A DNA stretch of 46,633 nucleotides from an uncultured Bacteroides sp. GTDB lineage: Bacteria > Bacteroidota > Bacteroidia > Bacteroidales > Bacteroidaceae. The stretch is taken from contig CALULP010000005.1 of NCBI GenBank assembly GCA_944321495.1, positions 1-46,633 on the forward strand, in the 5' to 3' direction. Of the stretch, positions 25,085-34,089 are shown one piece after another. The translations under genes were made by a program, and so were the position numbers. Numbering within the stretch: position 1 is the stretch's first letter; every line of letters starts with the position of its first letter. Below the pieces are notes generated by a model that saw nothing but the letters and a program-made list of their open reading frames with translations, was not told where the DNA came from and searched no databases.

Positions 25085-28000
25085 TTAAAATTGAACACTC
25101 AAACCGATGTTGTAAGTCCGCGGGAAAGGATAACGGCCGTAGTCAAAACCGGTCTGCAATACGCTTGAGTTACCGATTTCAGGATTACCGTATTTATTGT
25201 ATCCGGAAATTGTAGCCAGGTTGTCTATGCCAAAATAAACGCGTACATTTTCCATGCGTGCGGCTTTCACCCAGTTCTTCGGCAAGGTGTACCCCAACTG
25301 CACGTTACCAATCTTCACAAAGTTGCCGTTCTTCACGTAAATGTTGGATACACGCACGTTGTGATTCTGGTCATCGCGGGTCAGGCGGGAATAGATGCCC
25401 GTAGGATTCTGCTCGCTCCAAGCGTTCTCCATATAGTCAACCAGGCAGTTCTGATAACCGGCACGGGCATTGTAAATGGTATTCAGGCGGGCAGCGGAAT
25501 AAGACAGGATGTCTTGTCCGAATACCCCGTAAATGTTGGCAGAGAAGTCAAAGGCCTTGTAGTTCACCCCAAGGGTCAAGCCGAAGTTGAAAGTGGGATA
25601 ACCGTTGCCAAGAATTGTACGGTCATCATCGTTTACATAGCCGTCGCCATTCACATCCTTGTATTTATAATCTCCCGGCTTGACAGCATTATTGCCAAAC
25701 TGATAGTATTGGGTCTCGCCATTCGTAGCAGCGGCTGCAGCAGCATTGGCGGCATCTATTTCCGCCTGGTTCTGGAAGATGCCTTCCACTACCCAACCGT
25801 AGAAAGAGCCTACCGGATATCCGTTGCGGGTAATACTGTAGTTATCCCAATAGTAACCGGTATCGACGTTGCCCGATTCAAAGATATCGTCACCCACGTC
25901 CACAGCCTCGTTCTTCAAGGTTGACCCGGTCAACGTAGCGTTGATGCTCCAGTCTTTTCCGATTTGCGTGTTGTAATTGACCGAGAATTCAAATCCCCTG
26001 TTGCGGATTTCTCCGGCATTGGTGTACACGCTTTCAAAGCCGGTAGAAGGACGGACAGCCTTGTAGAGCAACAAGTCCTTGGCCGAACGGATGAAGTAAT
26101 CCATCGTAATGTTCAACTTATTGTTAAAGAAGCCCAAGTCCAAACCGACATTGAACTGTTCATTGGTTTCCCACTTCAGGTTCGTATCGACTTCTACTGC
26201 CTGGGCGAGGCCCGGAGCTGTAACAGTTGCCCCGTTCTTCCACCAATAATACATCATGTACTTGGAAGTAAGCTGTTCAACCGACAGATTGGTTGCATTA
26301 CCCGCATTACCGGTCTGTCCCCAGCCAAAACGGAGTTTCAAATTACTGAACAACCCAAGGTCTTTAATGAAATCCTCTTCCGACAGACGCCATGCCAACG
26401 ATGCCGAAGGGAACGTACCCCAGCGGTTTCCGGCTCCAAAGTTTGAAGAACCGTCCCGACGTACCGTAGCCGTAAGCAGGTAACGGTCTTTCAACGTATA
26501 GTTCACTCTACCATACCAGGACACAAACCGCACCGGCAACCCATAACCGCCCGTCACATTTCTGGAAGACGGTTCGGTTGTCAACTCAATCCGGCGAATG
26601 TTAGAGGCCGGCATACTGTAACCAATGCCATACAAATCCTTGCTGCGGGTACTGTTGGCCGAATAACCGGCCATCAAGCCCAAGCGATGGATATTCTTGG
26701 TCAGATCATACGTGAAATAAGATTCAATGCCCACCGTGTTGTAGCTGTTATGGCTCATGGCAAAATTATCCGGATTGGAATCCGTGATGAAAGAACGGTG
26801 ATTTTCCGGTGTATAAGCATCATACTCCCGTTCATTGTTGTTGTAGCTGAACACCGTATGGAATTTCAACCCATCTATGATATCAATATCCAGATTGGCA
26901 TTGGTCAATACCTGGTGATAACGGTTCCGGCTATCGCGCTCCATAGCGGCAGCATACAGGTTATCGGTATTCTTTTCAATATCACCGGCAGCTTCTTTCT
27001 TATAATGGCCCCATGTTCCATCCGGCCATTGGATAGGCACATTAATCAAGGTACCCGTTTCATCCACCGTATCCATTGACGGAATGGCTGCCGCAAAATT
27101 GTAAGCATTGCCGCTGCCTTGATAGTGGCCATACACAAAAGCGACACTTGCGCCCAGATGAATGAAGTCCTTCACCGTATGCGTCACATTCAAGCGTGTG
27201 GTGAAACGTTGGAATTTAGACTGCACCACAATACCTTCATTGTCAAGGTAACCGAAAGATATACGTGCCTGCGAATTATCCGTACCGCCCGAAACAGACA
27301 GGTTATAGTTCTGCTGCAAAGCCGTGCGGGTCATCACATCCTGCCAATCGATGTTATGCAGGCGGCTGTCCAACGACGGGTCTGCCCAAGCCTGTTCGGT
27401 AAAAGGCGTTCCATCGTGTTGCTTGGCTATACGGACAGCCTTCACAAAGTCCTGGATGGTTCCTACATCCAAACTGTTGGTGCTTTGGCTGATACCCCAG
27501 TTGGCCGTAATGTCCAGACGGGCTTTCCCTTTCTGTCCCTGCTTCGTGGTAATCATAATCACACCGTTGGCACCTTGCGAACCGTAAATTGCGGTAGCCG
27601 AGGCATCCTTCAGGATTTCAATGCTCTCAATATCGCTGGGATTCAGGAAATCGATGCTCGTCCCTACTTGGACGCCGTCTACTACATACAGTGGGTCGGC
27701 CGAACCGTTTACCGTAGCCACACCACGGATTCTGATGGTCGTTCCGCCACGAGGGTCACCCGAGTTACGCAATACCTGCACGCCGGCTGCCGCACCTTGC
27801 AGACCTTGACCGATGTCGATAGGGTTACGCTTCATCAGGTCTTCAGATTTCACAGAGGTCACCGAACCCGTAAGGTCTGATTTCTTCACAACACCGTAGC
27901 CGATAACCACCACGTCATCCAACATCTCGGCATCATCTTCCAGCACAATGCGGAGAGCCGGAGTAGTAGCAGTAACCGCGATTTCCTGGGTTTTGTAACC

Positions 28001-28285
28001 CATATATGAAATCTCCAAAGTTCCTGGTCCCGGAACATTCAAACTGAAATTACCATCTATATCGGAAACAACGCCAATCGTCGTACCTTTCAGAAGGATA
28101 CTCGCTCCAATGATGGCTTCACCCGTAGAATCTACAATTGTACCCGTAATCGTAAACGACTGCTGGGTTGCTTGCAGATGTGGTTCCTCTGCCCTAAAGA
28201 CAGCATTTGCACTTGCCATTTGTCCTGTTCCCCAAAGGGACAACAAGGCCAAACATACCAGTTTTCGGCTCAAACAGTTTTTCAT
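25085..28285 (-). CDS. SusC-like TonB-linked outer-membrane transporter
   Basis: A 1066-residue SusC/RagA family receptor. Signal peptide about 1-26. Carboxypeptidase-regulatory-like domain about 45-116 (ITGTIVDSTGEAIIGASILLKGT, GNFSLNVPGPGTLEISYMGYKTQEI). The TonB-box-like motif LDDVVVIGYGVVKKSDLTGSV (about 122-141) precedes the plug (GAAAGVQVLRNSGDPRGG, RIRGVATVNGSADPLYVVDG, IEILKDASATAIYGSQGANGVIMITTK). The barrel ends FPRTYNIGLSVQF with the expected terminal Phe. It imports oligosaccharides captured by SusD. It lies between the epimerase (45 nt upstream) and SusD (26 nt downstream). Confidence 0.97.
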   Translation of the reverse strand: MKNCLSRKLVCLALLSLWGTGQMASANAVFRAEEPHLQATQQSFTITGTIVDSTGEAIIGASILLKGTTIGVVSDIDGNFSLNVPGPGTLEISYMGYKTQEIAVTATTPALRIVLEDDAEMLDDVVVIGYGVVKKSDLTGSVTSVKSEDLMKRNPIDIGQGLQGAAAGVQVLRNSGDPRGGTTIRIRGVATVNGSADPLYVVDGVQVGTSIDFLNPSDIESIEILKDASATAIYGSQGANGVIMITTKQGQKGKARLDITANWGISQSTNSLDVGTIQDFVKAVRIAKQHDGTPFTEQAWADPSLDSRLHNIDWQDVMTRTALQQNYNLSVSGGTDNSQARISFGYLDNEGIVVQSKFQRFTTRLNVTHTVKDFIHLGASVAFVYGHYQGSGNAYNFAAAIPSMDTVDETGTLINVPIQWPDGTWGHYKKEAAGDIEKNTDNLYAAAMERDSRNRYHQVLTNANLDIDIIDGLKFHTVFSYNNNEREYDAYTPENHRSFITDSNPDNFAMSHNSYNTVGIESYFTYDLTKNIHRLGLMAGYSANSTRSKDLYGIGYSMPASNIRRIELTTEPSSRNVTGGYGLPVRFVSWYGRVNYTLKDRYLLTATVRRDGSSNFGAGNRWGTFPSASLAWRLSEEDFIKDLGLFSNLKLRFGWGQTGNAGNATNLSVEQLTSKYMMYYWWKNGATVTAPGLAQAVEVDTNLKWETNEQFNVGLDLGFFNNKLNITMDYFIRSAKDLLLYKAVRPSTGFESVYTNAGEIRNRGFEFSVNYNTQIGKDWSINATLTGSTLKNEAVDVGDDIFESGNVDTGYYWDNYSITRNGYPVGSFYGWVVEGIFQNQAEIDAANAAAAAATNGETQYYQFGNNAVKPGDYKYKDVNGDGYVNDDDRTILGNGYPTFNFGLTLGVNYKAFDFSANIYGVFGQDILSYSAARLNTIYNARAGYQNCLVDYMENAWSEQNPTGIYSRLTRDDQNHNVRVSNIYVKNGNFVKIGNVQLGYTLPKNWVKAARMENVRVYFGIDNLATISGYNKYGNPEIGNSSVLQTGFDYGRYPFPRTYNIGLSVQF

Positions 28286-28330
28286 AATTCTACATAATTT
28301 AAATTAACAATTATAGTTAAAGTCACAATG

Positions 28331-29593
28331 CTATTCCTTACTTATCCATTCATCTGCCACAAACCCCATCCGGCTGTTGTGATACGGGCAATTCCACAAA
28401 CTGGCCTTAGGCTCATTGTAACGGGGTGTCCCATCGGCAGAAACCGTGCGGAACCATTCGCCGCATTCCCGGTCTATCATCTTTTCTTTGATAAAGTTCC
28501 ATGTACGAAGGGCGCTGTCCAGGTAGGATGGCTTACCCGTAAGTCGCCAGGCATTGACACAGCCCACCACAGTTTCCGCCTGGCACCACCACGAAAAATA
28601 ATCCCTGATGCTGTTGCCACGCCTTTCATACATCATAGCCCCTGCTGCGGCATTGATACCTTCTTTCAAGGACGCATCCACAAGCCCCAAAGCCACTTCT
28701 TTGCACTTGTCAAAAACTTGCGGGTCACCCAAAGCCTTTGCAGCCTCCATCAACAGCCAGGAGGCCTCAATATCATGACCGTAAGGGTCTATGTCATCCA
28801 GGCTGTTCCACTCCGAATCGCAAGACGGAACCAGATGGTGTGTATGGGAATCATACAAATAGGTGGTCAATATGTCAACCAGTTTACCCAGACGCCCGCG
28901 CAAGCCACTATCCCTCCATACCTTATATAAAGAGGTGTAAGCTTCCAGCACATGGATATGGGTCAACGTCTTGGTCGCATTCGCGTTGCCGTCGAAACCC
29001 TGTCTCTCAGGAATCCCCCATTCACGGGTAAACGATTCTATGTACCCGTCCCTTACGGGGTCTTTTATTTTCTCTTCCATGACCCGGTAAATATCAATGG
29101 ACTTTTGCAGGCTCTCCAGATTACCGGTTGCCCTGAAATGTTCAGACAAGCCATAAATGGCATACGCGCATGCGCAGGTTTGTTTGTCCGTTTCCAACAA
29201 CGTGCCATCTGCCTTAACCGACCAATACACACCTCCATACCGAGGGTCGATGAAATGATCGATGAAATACCGTTGGGCACGGTCTGCCAACGTCCTATAA
29301 GCCTCATCGCCATACAGGCGGTAAGCCGTGGAAAAAGTCCACAGGATGCGGGCATTCAACACACTGCCTTTCGGAGCATCCGCTACCGGAGCACCATCCC
29401 TTCTCACCGTGCCATAAAAACCGCCCGCTGGGTCAACGCTATATTTCTCCCAGAAAGGAAGAATGTTGTTTTTTAAGTCCGATACGATTTCACCGCGCAA
29501 GACATCGGCAGGCACGGATTGTGCCCCGGCAGAAAAATCCGCAATCCACAATAATGCTACGGTGCAAATGGAAATGAGAAATCTGTTTTTCAT
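28331..29593 (-). CDS. Exported AGE-family epimerase (cellobiose 2-epimerase-like)
   Basis: A 420-residue (alpha/alpha)6-barrel of the N-acylglucosamine 2-epimerase family. Signature positions match cellobiose 2-epimerases: NARILWTFSTAYRLYG (80-95), THIHVLEAYT with H212/H214, GHDIEASWLL with H273, and WNCPYHNSRMG with H405. These enzymes epimerise the reducing glucose of cello-oligosaccharides to mannose. Unlike the cytoplasmic cellobiose epimerases known in Bacteroides, this one has a clear signal peptide (MKNRFLISICTVALLWIADFSAGAQ) and no lipobox, so it should act in the periplasm. ATG 29593 starts that peptide; the longer frame to 29632 overlaps the promoter. It is first in the operon with SusC. 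Confidence 0.85.
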   Translation of the reverse strand: MKNRFLISICTVALLWIADFSAGAQSVPADVLRGEIVSDLKNNILPFWEKYSVDPAGGFYGTVRRDGAPVADAPKGSVLNARILWTFSTAYRLYGDEAYRTLADRAQRYFIDHFIDPRYGGVYWSVKADGTLLETDKQTCACAYAIYGLSEHFRATGNLESLQKSIDIYRVMEEKIKDPVRDGYIESFTREWGIPERQGFDGNANATKTLTHIHVLEAYTSLYKVWRDSGLRGRLGKLVDILTTYLYDSHTHHLVPSCDSEWNSLDDIDPYGHDIEASWLLMEAAKALGDPQVFDKCKEVALGLVDASLKEGINAAAGAMMYERRGNSIRDYFSWWCQAETVVGCVNAWRLTGKPSYLDSALRTWNFIKEKMIDRECGEWFRTVSADGTPRYNEPKASLWNCPYHNSRMGFVADEWISKE

Positions 29594-29629
29594 GGTGGTA
29601 ATAGCTATACTTCTCGGTTTTGAGTAGGA

Positions 29630-29637
29630 CAAAATTA
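29630..29637 (-). promoter_or_regulatory. -7 element of the epimerase-SusCD-GH5 operon
   Basis: TAATTTTG on the minus strand matches TAnnTTTG. No TTTG is seen at the -33 position, as is common for activator-dependent operons. The start site would be about 30 nt before ATG 29593. Confidence 0.5.
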
Positions 29638-29685
29638 TGTTTTTTTATCATCCTATTACCTTAACCACACCCCAATTTTGATAAC

Positions 29686-29742
29686 ACAAATGTTTCCAAA
29701 AAAGTACACATTTGAATCCACGCCCCGGTTATGATACAAATG
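29686..29742. promoter_or_regulatory. ACAAATG repeats in the divergent control region
   Basis: ACAAATG occurs at 29686-29692 and 29736-29742, exactly 50 bp apart. A six-base inverted copy CATTTG at 29709-29714 lies between them. They sit between the two divergent promoters, where the hybrid regulator should bind. Candidate operator only. Confidence 0.35.
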
Positions 29743-29778
29743 AGCACGTTGTAATACCAATACGATTCCCATCGCCCC

Positions 29779-29809
29779 TTTCACAGCTTACTTTTTTTGA
29801 ATAGATTTG
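29779..29809 (+). promoter_or_regulatory. Promoter of the hybrid two-component regulator
   Basis: TAGATTTG (29802-29809) matches the -7 consensus. TTTC (29779-29782), one base off TTTG, lies 19 nt upstream. The leader to ATG 29834 is about 18 nt. Confidence 0.6.
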
Positions 29810-29833
29810 TAACCCGTTTAAACGAAACGCATT

Positions 29834-32800
29834 ATGAACAAACACACTTCCTTTCCCATTTGCATCCTGGTGTTATGTATAAATACCATATTTATATCCA
29901 CCCGCCTACAAGCCAACGTCATCGAACAGGTCATGTTCAGGCAAATCACCACCTCGGAAGGCCTCTCCAACAACAACATCAACTGCCTGTACCGCGACAG
30001 CCGGGGATTCTTGTGGATAGGCACCAATTCAGGCCTGAACCGCTACGATTCCTACAATTTCCAACAATACTACCAGGACACCGACAACCTGCCCGACAAC
30101 CGCATCAACAACATCTTCGAGGACTGGGACGGAAATATCTGGATTGACTCCGAACAAGGTTATGCCATTTACGACTACCAGACAGGCAAATTCGACCCTG
30201 ACTGCGAAGGCCGGCTGCATAGGTTCAACATATCCTGCAACACCATCTCCAAGGCAGGAATGAGCCGCGAAATGAAATACCTGTGGGTGCATGACGACCA
30301 CAAAATCTACTTGTACAATCCGCGGCAGAAAATGACCAAGATATACCCGCTGATGAACAGTCCCGTTTCCGGGCTTTTTGTCACAGACAGATACATTTAT
30401 TCCATCTACAATGACGGGAAACTGTATCTTACCGACATCAACTCGTCGCTCAACCAGGACATTCGCATCCCGCAACAATACGGAAGCCTGCTGAGAAAGC
30501 ACTATCCCAGGGTCTATATAGACCGCAACGACGGCATCTGGGTACACACGTTCCAGAACAGCCTGCTCCTGTACAAAAAGAACCTCCAGACGGAATGGCA
30601 AGAGATTAAGTTGCCCGCGCATAACGAACAGTTCAACCGCATCCGCACCCTTGCAGAAGATGCTGACGGACATATCTGGCTCATCACCAGCCACCTCGGC
30701 GCATTCATCTACCCATTGCCATCGGGAAACCTGACCCAATTCACCCATAATTCATTAAAATCGCATACCCTTGCCAGCAACAACCTCAGTGCCATACACA
30801 TAGACAGGGAAGGCATTGTCTGGATAGGCAATTTCAGGCACGGAGTGTCGTACTACGTACCCCAGTCACAGGTCTTCCTGAACCAGAAATTACGGCGGTA
30901 CAATGAAATCATTTCATTCTGCGAAGACTCCGTATCCATCTGGTACGGCACGGACGGCGGAGGGCTGATGCGCCAAGGCCACAACGACCCGATGCCCCGG
31001 CAAATAGCCACCCCGGCAAACGTCATTATCACCATCAAGAAAGACAGCCGGGGCAGGCTATGGCTGGGCAGCTTCCAAAACGGGCTGCTTTGCTACGACC
31101 ACGGCAAAATAACCCAGTACACCAGCCGGAACAGCGGGCTGCTGGGCAACGACATCTACGGCATACAGGAAGACAAGGAAGGAAACATACTGGTCGGGCT
31201 GCTGAACGGCAACATCCAAAAGCTGGACATCCGGACACAAAAGGTAGAGACCCTCTTCAGCAAGCAAAGTAAATACGGCATCGGGGAATTGCTGTACACC
31301 GGCAACGACACCCTGTTTGCCGCCACCTCGGCAGGACTCATGTATGTCAATACCGCCACCGGGCAGCACCATTTCATAAACAACAACAAGCGGAACAGCC
31401 AGGCGCTGAAAAAACAGTCCCTCTGCACCATTTACAAAGACAGCCGGGGCATCCTCTGGATGGGGGGAAGCCAAGGCCTTGCCTGGTGGAACCTCCACAC
31501 CGACAGCATAGGATATATAAACCACAACAACGGTTTGCCCGCCAACATGGTAACCGCCATTATCGAAGACAACAACCGGCAGATATGGGTAGGCACCTGC
31601 AACGGGATTGCCCGCATCAACCTGTCACAAGGGACGTTCAGCATCACCAACTATGACGTGGACGACGGAATCATCTCAAACGACGTCAGCGAACGGGCCT
31701 TGTACAAACTGCGCAACGGCAACATCCTCATGGGCACCCCCAACGGCTACACCACCATCATCCCGCAAGAGATAGTCCACGACACCTACAAGGCCGAAGT
31801 CTACCTCACCGACATAGAATCGCAGTATTACCCCCTGCCGCAGATGCTCAACGGCAAATCGCCCGAATGCGCCTCCGAAATCACCCTGGAAAGGGAAATC
31901 CCCTCTTTCCGGCTCCACTTCTCCACCCTCAACTTCATCGAGCCGCGCAAAGTACGCTACGCCTACCGTTTCAAGGGGCAACCCAGCCAATGGAACTACG
32001 CCACCGACAACCAGATAGAATTCTCTTTGCTCCCGCCGGGCAAATACGAGCTGCAAGTCAGGGCGTGCAACTCCGAATACATGTGGTCGCCCGATGTCAA
32101 GACCCTCAGCATACACATCCTGCCTCCTTGGTACCGGACGGGGTGGGCCTATGGCCTCTTCACAGCCGCCATCCTGTCGGTGGTATGGGGATTCATCGTC
32201 CATTTCCGCGCCAAACGCAAAAGGATAGCAGCCCTGAAAACCATCGAACAGGAAAACGAACGCCAGCAGAAACTGACAGACCTGAAAATGCAATTCTTCG
32301 CCAATGTCAGCCATGAATTGCGGACGCCCCTTTCGCTCATCATCAACCCGCTTGAAGAGTTCCTTAACAAATATCCGCAATACAAAAACAGCCTGCTCTA
32401 CACCGTGCAGAGCAATGCCCGCTACCTGCTCGAACTGATAAACCAGCTGCTCAACTTCCGCAAGCTGGATGCCCACGGGGAAACCATCCAATACATCCAC
32501 GGCGATATTGTCCGCCTGGTAAAAGACCAGTTCCAGGCGTTCGAAAGCATTGCCCAAAAGCGGGGCATCAGTTACAAGTTCACCAGCCAGCAGCCCGGCA
32601 TCCCGATGGACTTCGACTACGACAAAGTGCGGAAAATAGCCATGAACCTGCTGTCCAACGCCTTCAAGTTCACCGAAGACGGCGGCAGCATCGAAATCAG
32701 AATCAATATTGTGGCAGGCAACGTTGTCATGCAGTTCTGCGATACAGGATGCGGCATAGATGCCAGCCAGCAGGAAAAGATATTCCAATGCTTCTACCAG

Positions 32801-33811
32801 GCAGAACGCCAGGAGAACCACCTGGGCGGAAGCGGCATCGGGCTGTACCTCGTAGCCGAGTACGTAAAAATGCACAAGGGAAACATCCAGGTATCCACCA
32901 ACATACCCAAAGGAAGCATCTTCACCGTCACCCTGCCCCTGCACACCGGCACGCAACCCGCGAAGATGGCCACCGACGACGAAAACACAAGCCTCCAAGC
33001 ACCACCTCCTGCCGGGGAAAACGAATACAGCTATACCATCCTGCTGGTAGATGACAACGGCGACTTTCTCGACTTCCTGAGCGCCTGCCTCTCCACCAGC
33101 TACAACGTGCTGAAAGCAACCAACGGGAAAGATGCCCTGGAAATACTGAAAACGGAAAACACGGACATCGTCATCAGCGACATCATGATGCCGGACATGA
33201 ACGGGCTGGAACTGTGCGCCGCCATCAAGAACGACATCCGCACCTCGCACATCCCCGTCATCCTGCTCACAGCCCGGGCCAGCGAAGAATACCAGCTGGA
33301 AGGGCTGAACAACGGTGCAGACGACTACATCACCAAGCCTTTCAACATGGAGATACTGAAACTGCGCATCAGCAAGCTCATCGAGAACAACCTGAAAAAG
33401 CATGAGCTGTTTGACGAGCAACTGAAAATAGAACCCAGCCGCATTGCCATCACGCCCCTCGACCGGCAGTTTGTGGAAAAAGCCATCCAGATTGTCGAGG
33501 ACAACATCAACAACGCCGACTTCTCCGTGGAAGAACTGGCCGCGAAGCTAAACATCTCGCGGGGATACCTCTACAAGAAAATCGTCAAAATCACAGGCAA
33601 AACCACCCTCGAGTTCATCCGCCTCATCCGCATGAAGCGTGCCCAGCAACTCTTGGCAGAGAGCCAGCTACAGGTAGCAGAGATAGCCTACAAGCTGGGA
33701 TACAACTCGCCCAAGGTCTTCACCAAGCACTTCAAGGAAGAGTTCGGCATGACCCCGTCCGAGTTCATCCGCCAACAAACCGGAGGAAAACAGGCAAAGC
33801 CGGAAGAATAA
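29834..33811 (+). CDS. Hybrid two-component system regulator of the utilisation locus
   Basis: A 1325-residue single-chain sensor/regulator. Signal peptide, then a periplasmic double beta-propeller of Reg_prop repeats (SRGFLWIGTNSGLNRYD, REGIVWIGNFRHGV, SRGRLWLGSFQNGLL, NRQIWVGTCNGIARIN and others) and a Y_Y_Y domain (about 690-765). A membrane span lies near 770-793 (YGLFTAAILSVVWGFIV). HisKA has H827 (FFANVSHELRTPLSLI), and HATPase_c contains NLLSNAFKFTEDGG (about 937) and GGSGIGLYLV. The receiver has its phospho-Asp near residue 1115 (IVISDIMMPDMNGLE). A C-terminal AraC DNA-binding domain is at about 1229-1312. Such proteins sense a specific oligosaccharide directly in the periplasm and activate the adjacent SusCD operon. 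It is divergent from that operon and upstream of GH9/GH3. Confidence 0.97.
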   Translation: MNKHTSFPICILVLCINTIFISTRLQANVIEQVMFRQITTSEGLSNNNINCLYRDSRGFLWIGTNSGLNRYDSYNFQQYYQDTDNLPDNRINNIFEDWDGNIWIDSEQGYAIYDYQTGKFDPDCEGRLHRFNISCNTISKAGMSREMKYLWVHDDHKIYLYNPRQKMTKIYPLMNSPVSGLFVTDRYIYSIYNDGKLYLTDINSSLNQDIRIPQQYGSLLRKHYPRVYIDRNDGIWVHTFQNSLLLYKKNLQTEWQEIKLPAHNEQFNRIRTLAEDADGHIWLITSHLGAFIYPLPSGNLTQFTHNSLKSHTLASNNLSAIHIDREGIVWIGNFRHGVSYYVPQSQVFLNQKLRRYNEIISFCEDSVSIWYGTDGGGLMRQGHNDPMPRQIATPANVIITIKKDSRGRLWLGSFQNGLLCYDHGKITQYTSRNSGLLGNDIYGIQEDKEGNILVGLLNGNIQKLDIRTQKVETLFSKQSKYGIGELLYTGNDTLFAATSAGLMYVNTATGQHHFINNNKRNSQALKKQSLCTIYKDSRGILWMGGSQGLAWWNLHTDSIGYINHNNGLPANMVTAIIEDNNRQIWVGTCNGIARINLSQGTFSITNYDVDDGIISNDVSERALYKLRNGNILMGTPNGYTTIIPQEIVHDTYKAEVYLTDIESQYYPLPQMLNGKSPECASEITLEREIPSFRLHFSTLNFIEPRKVRYAYRFKGQPSQWNYATDNQIEFSLLPPGKYELQVRACNSEYMWSPDVKTLSIHILPPWYRTGWAYGLFTAAILSVVWGFIVHFRAKRKRIAALKTIEQENERQQKLTDLKMQFFANVSHELRTPLSLIINPLEEFLNKYPQYKNSLLYTVQSNARYLLELINQLLNFRKLDAHGETIQYIHGDIVRLVKDQFQAFESIAQKRGISYKFTSQQPGIPMDFDYDKVRKIAMNLLSNAFKFTEDGGSIEIRINIVAGNVVMQFCDTGCGIDASQQEKIFQCFYQAERQENHLGGSGIGLYLVAEYVKMHKGNIQVSTNIPKGSIFTVTLPLHTGTQPAKMATDDENTSLQAPPPAGENEYSYTILLVDDNGDFLDFLSACLSTSYNVLKATNGKDALEILKTENTDIVISDIMMPDMNGLELCAAIKNDIRTSHIPVILLTARASEEYQLEGLNNGADDYITKPFNMEILKLRISKLIENNLKKHELFDEQLKIEPSRIAITPLDRQFVEKAIQIVEDNINNADFSVEELAAKLNISRGYLYKKIVKITGKTTLEFIRLIRMKRAQQLLAESQLQVAEIAYKLGYNSPKVFTKHFKEEFGMTPSEFIRQQTGGKQAKPEE

Positions 33812-34049
33812 AGCCCCCGTTTCCGGCCATTCCGCAGAGCGGGTTTGTCCTTCTTTTTTCCTTTCCATAGCGAAAGCAAAGAAAAGGAGCAGATAAGGAC
33901 CGGATAAGGAGAAGGTAAGGACCGGGTAGGTGGCACATTTATAAAGATAGATTACCAAACGCCCGCCCGGAAAAGGAAAACGGACGGAAATACACATCCG
34001 GCGACGTTAATGGATACAAAAAGAAGCTGTCCGTCTACGTTTAAATCCG

Positions 34050-34057
34050 TACTTTAG
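34050..34057 (+). promoter_or_regulatory. Possible -7 element of the GH9-GH3 operon
   Basis: TACTTTAG differs at one base from TAnnTTTG and lies 33 nt before ATG 34090. No -33 box is seen. The 278-nt gap after the regulator also contains imperfect AAGGACCGGATAAGG direct repeats (33894-33934). Otherwise it holds nothing recognisable. Confidence 0.35.
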
Positions 34058-34089
34058 TGCAGGAATTAACAACCACAATTTAGTATATC

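Noticed and set aside
22119..29593. A surface glycan-binding protein gene after SusD
   Set aside because: The only gene downstream of SusD in the operon is a GH5 enzyme with both catalytic glutamates.
31676..33421. 581-codon minus-strand frame inside the hybrid regulator
   Set aside because: The plus strand encodes unmistakable kinase, receiver and AraC domains; the antisense frame is a composition artefact.
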